Origin: Coniferiporia sulphurascens
Lineage: Eukaryota; Basidiomycota; Agaricomycetes; Hymenochaetales; Hymenochaetaceae
Assembly: GCA_002794785.1 (NCBI GenBank)
Contig: NBBA01000001.1
Span: 372,001 to 436,000 of the forward strand
Direction: 5' to 3'
DNA length: 64,000 nucleotides
Every line of letters starts with the position of its first letter. The first letter of the stretch is position 1. A program made the translations under genes and the position numbers. The notes beneath the pieces are model-generated. The model was not told where the DNA came from, ran no database searches, and saw only the letters and a list, made by a program, of their open reading frames with translations. Of the stretch, positions 60,985 through 64,000 are shown one piece after another.

Positions 60985-61611
60985 GGTCATGTCCACAACA
61001 ATTGAGGTGCACCAGTAATTTTAAACTCTTATGTATAGGTCTTTTAATCCTTGAAAGTTCCCTACTCATCTTACCAGCCTGTGCTACTAGCACTATATAA
61101 TCGCATTACATTGTATACACCTCAAATTTTCTTGAGTATTTGTTTGCCTTGTCAATATAATCTTTATCTGTCACTTGAAACCAGTGTGATCAGATTACAA
61201 ACAAGCAAAGTAACTGCATTTGCAATAAGCAGTATCACAGATTTAATGCAAATGTAATGGCAGACAATCCATGTTTAAATGTACACTGATGCACAAGTCT
61301 TGTGTGCCTTGCATGACACATACAGTCCTATAAGGGTTGCTCGATAAGTACATGTACTAGTATTTGTGTATAATATGTAACAAATGTTATAAGAACTGAA
61401 TGTCTTTGTATGTGCTCACAAGATCAGGGAATATATTACATTCGAGTACAGTGCCCAAAAGGGAGTATCAACATTGCAAGTGTACACAAGTCTTATACAC
61501 CCTTACAAGGTGTCCTCGATAAGTACAAGTGCTTGCATGACCCACCGAAAACCTTATATACATTTCATGTATTTCACATGATTACAGGCACTTATATGCA
61601 ATTGCAAGACT
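60985..61611. repeat. Right subterminal zone of the transposon
   Basis: AT-rich with repeated CAAGTCTT-type motifs (CACAAGTCTTGTG near 61292, ACAAGTCTTATAC near 61487, GCAAGACTTTTC near 61604), mirroring the left zone. Confidence 0.7.
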
Positions 61612-61629
61612 TTTCCCATTTTTGTGATG
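61612..61629 (-). repeat. Right terminal inverted repeat of the transposon
   Basis: Exact complement of the left 18 bases. It is followed by the TA duplication at 61630-61631. Confidence 0.92.
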
Positions 61630-62259
61630 TAGGAATTTGGATCAGTATGATATTAATGGAGAAAGGTATGTGATAATTTCTATACTAATGTGATAACAAC
61701 TTACTCACCTCGAAACAGTGGATGTAGGAGGCACGGAAGGGTACGCATTTTGTGGCGATGACAACGGTGTCCCCCCTTTATTAGAGATGCTTTACTGGTC
61801 CGTGCACAAGGCTACTAAGTGGATCCGTACTCATGTCACGACAGGACAGCGCCTCTTGCGTTTGAGCTCATCTTGATGCTCCTGGCCCTCTACAAAGCTG
61901 CTATTCTCTGGCGGGAATCAGCCGGTTTTGATGGAGCCAACCTTGTTAATGTTCTTATACAAGATCAAGCTATCTACTTCATCGTGTACCTATTATTCTT
62001 CTATCCTGATTCGATCGAGCTGATTATATTTTTCAGTGTAATGGTGTGCGGTGTAGCACATATCGCAATTTTCTGGGTGGATCAAGATATCTCGCCAAGT
62101 ACAGCAGTCAGTATTGTGCAGATATTTTTCACATCGACCACCCTTCCCTGCATAATAGGTTGTCGACTATTGGTTCATCTGAATGAAGCTGCTGAAAGGG
62201 GTGTCAATGAAGGCACAAGCTACAGGGTTCCTAGTGTAAGCGGCATGCAATTTGCATAA
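61630..62259 (+). pseudogene. DUF6533-type membrane protein, copy D, 3' part
   Basis: Resumes the exon cut at 48766: GIWISMILMEKG, then an intron. The C-terminal membrane exons follow, with VMVCGVAHIAIFWVDQD, GCRLLVHLNEAAERGVNEG and a stop at 62257-62259. The end is clearly homologous to copies B and C. Confidence 0.82.
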
Positions 62260-63383
62260 GTCCTGATGTGGGTTCGGTTTATTTTCCTATTTTCCTGTAC
62301 TATCATATGACCACTCTTACTACAAATGGGACCTCCCTTACAAAATTTCAGGTCTGAGCTTCCACACAACTGAACTAGCCCTGTAAATACTCAATTACAA
62401 TCAAAGGAAGCATTTGATGATGTTAGTATCATTTTCTCTTGAACGAATGATTTATTATGGAGCTATTGCCAAAATACTGATCTTCTAAGTGAGTGTAAGC
62501 TTTTTGGGACTCCTGGCTTGCACAATGTGTGTATTAATCGGCATAAATGCTATTAGTACCTAGATAATATAAACTGAGGTAGGTTTCTGAGCTGTTCCGG
62601 AGTGCAAAAAGGTTTGTGGTGCAGAGAAAAAGAGCATACAATTTAAAAGGGTGACAAGGGGGTGACAAGATGCATCCGGTGCACTGTCTGTTTTTGGGTT
62701 CCAACTACATTCCCAGGTAAGCAACTCAACACCATCGTAATCGCTTATCAGGCGGAGTGTAAAAATGTCAGTGACAGCCCGTGACAAAAGTTTGTAGGAG
62801 GGGGCACAATCATTCTGAGAGATTCTGCTTATAAATATATAACAAAAAACTTCACAGACATAGATAGACATAAAGATAGCTATCTTGTGAAAGCAATATT
62901 GATTTGGTCAAATTTTGAGTGCTGTAGAGTCAAAATACAAAATGTTTGTAAGAGTGGTCATACGATAGTACTGGATTCACACGATAATGTATGAGTTTGA
63001 CGTAAAATATGGTGGCAGAAGTGGGCGACGCTATACGATACCTAGTTTGCATTTTAGTAAATGAGGGCAAGGTTCCTCATATGAGAGATTCAAGGTGGAA
63101 AGAAAGCAAACCAAAAGAAACGGACTTTACAGAACAGAAAGTTGATCAATAGCGGAAGCGCCGTGGTGACACTATTCGGTACATGATGATGGTGGACTCG
63201 ACCATTCAAATAAGGCGAACATAAGAAGAAGTTGGCCGTTTTTACCCTACACGAGATGTCTATGATTAGTTGATAGCCAAAGCTTAGTGTGCGTACAACG
63301 AATCCGATCTGAAGCAAAAGCACGAAATCAAGGTCAGCACCCTTGATCGCTCAGGTAGGATGTGTCTACTCACAGACTAGGGT
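62260..63383. other. AT-rich stretch without recognised genes
   Basis: Short open frames only; no family resemblance or repeat structure noticed. Confidence 0.4.
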
Positions 63384-64000
63384 CTACAGAGTCATCGATG
63401 GCCACAGGAAGGCGCCGGCTATGCTGCTCGCCCTCCAGCAGTCACGCTCTTCCGTTTCCGAGACCGATGCTGGCATGTGGCTCGCGCTGCGGGGATTGCT
63501 GCAAGAAGACTTGAGTGTCCGAGTCCATGTAGTCCAGATTCGCGCCAGGGAAGGCTGCACCGCGTACTCTGCGCACATCATCTGGTGAGAGCTCAAAGAG
63601 AACTCCACATTCGGAGTCAACGCCCATCCATTACTGATGCCGGAGTAGTAGCGTCTTAAGGTCAGCGGAGATGGGAGACTGGTTTCAGGTACCCCGTCTT
63701 CGTCTGTGCTTCTTCGGTATTGGGACCAGAATTCCGGTTCTTCGTCCGGCACGCATGCTAAGGGCGAGCCACAAATAGGTCCTAAGTGGAGCCCGCAATC
63801 TACGTGTTCCACACAAGACGAGGCAGGGGGAGAAAACACTGGCTCGAATTTATGCGAGACAGCGATAATAGTGCTGTGCTCATGGTTGGAGAGAGACGTA
63901 GAAGAAGATCGTTGATGTTTTGTGTATACGGGCTCGAGATTGCGACCTTGTACAAGAATATGCTCATGGGGGACGGCAGCCGGGAAAGTGACAGGTCCTG
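63384..64000 (-). CDS. Unrecognised open frame running off the window edge
   Basis: The minus-strand frame is open from the last bases of the window (reading GPVTFPAAVPHEHILVQGRN...) for about 205 codons to a stop at 63384-63386. Composition (Ser, Pro, Glu, charged) and GC content are more gene-like than the flanks. I do not recognise a domain. It could be the C-terminal end of a gene that starts outside, or a chance frame; further introns are possible. Confidence 0.35.
   Translation of the reverse strand, partial: GPVTFPAAVPHEHILVQGRNLEPVYTKHQRSSSTSLSNHEHSTIIAVSHKFEPVFSPPASSCVEHVDCGLHLGPICGSPLACVPDEEPEFWSQYRRSTDEDGVPETSLPSPLTLRRYYSGISNGWALTPNVEFSLSSHQMMCAEYAVQPSLARIWTTWTRTLKSSCSNPRSASHMPASVSETEERDCWRASSIAGAFLWPSMTL

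Larger units (their letters stand above)
48767..61629 (+). mobile_element. 12.86-kb composite Plavaka-type DNA transposon with three genes
   Basis: Bounded by an 18-bp perfect inverted repeat (48767-48784, CATCACAAAAATGGGAAA, and its complement at 61612-61629) and a TA duplication. It sits in an exon of DUF6533 copy D, and removing it restores that exon in frame. Contents in order, all on the plus strand: subterminal repeat zone, Plavaka-type transposase (49504-54401), doubled hairpin unit (54511-55170), Spt5-like gene (55536-58680), DUF6698 gene (59468-60984) and a second subterminal zone. Two solo LTRs (53495-54055 and 56885-57442) came later. Without them the element would be about 11.7 kb. 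Plavaka belongs to the CMC (CACTA/Mirage/Chapaev) superfamily. The copy looks inactive. Confidence 0.88.

Noticed and set aside
48764..61632. Transposon ends starting at CTACATCAC instead of CATCAC
   Set aside because: Three more outer bases also look inverted-repeated, but then no target duplication exists. The TA duplication, and the host exon restored with a single TA, fix the ends at 48767 and 61629.

Overview
The window is nuclear DNA of a mushroom-forming basidiomycete (Agaricomycete). Genes are cut by many short GT-AG introns, and the families present fit that clade: a P450-reductase fusion, an AA9 polysaccharide monooxygenase, DUF6533 membrane proteins and a Plavaka-type transposase. 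I saw no rRNA, tRNA or CRISPR array.

Layout. Positions 1-1017 hold the 5' part of a DUF6533-type gene (copy A). Positions 3231-36346 are the ordinary gene-rich part: a secreted PhoD-like phosphatase, a CYP505-type P450/reductase, a zf-4CXXC_R1 zinc-finger protein, a TauD-like dioxygenase, a PIN-like (auxin efflux carrier family) transporter, a large aromatic-acid-exporter-like membrane protein, mitochondrial ribosomal protein uS17, the v-SNARE VTI1, prefoldin subunit 6, an Mpv17/SYM1 protein, a uridine-phosphorylase-like enzyme and an AA9 LPMO. Several are divergent pairs sharing short promoters (uS17m/VTI1, prefoldin 6/Mpv17). The genes do not form one obvious pathway.

From about 36.4 kb to the end the DNA is accessory. 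It holds three more DUF6533-type copies (B, C, D). It also holds a truncated direct copy of the AA9 5' end, next to a truncated inverted copy of the PhoD 5' half.

Copy D is split by a 12,863-bp DNA transposon (48767-61629). It has 18-bp perfect terminal inverted repeats and a TA target duplication, and removing it restores the host reading frame exactly. It carries three same-strand genes: a Plavaka-type transposase, a paralogue of the elongation factor Spt5 (NGN plus KOW-like segments) and a DUF6698 gene. Two solo LTRs of one retrotransposon family, each with its own 5-bp target duplication, are nested in it in opposite orientations. A tandemly doubled 328-bp unit with a hairpin also lies inside. 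This multi-gene element is the most interesting object in the window. The copy looks decayed: both the transposase and the Spt5-like gene carry an in-frame stop.
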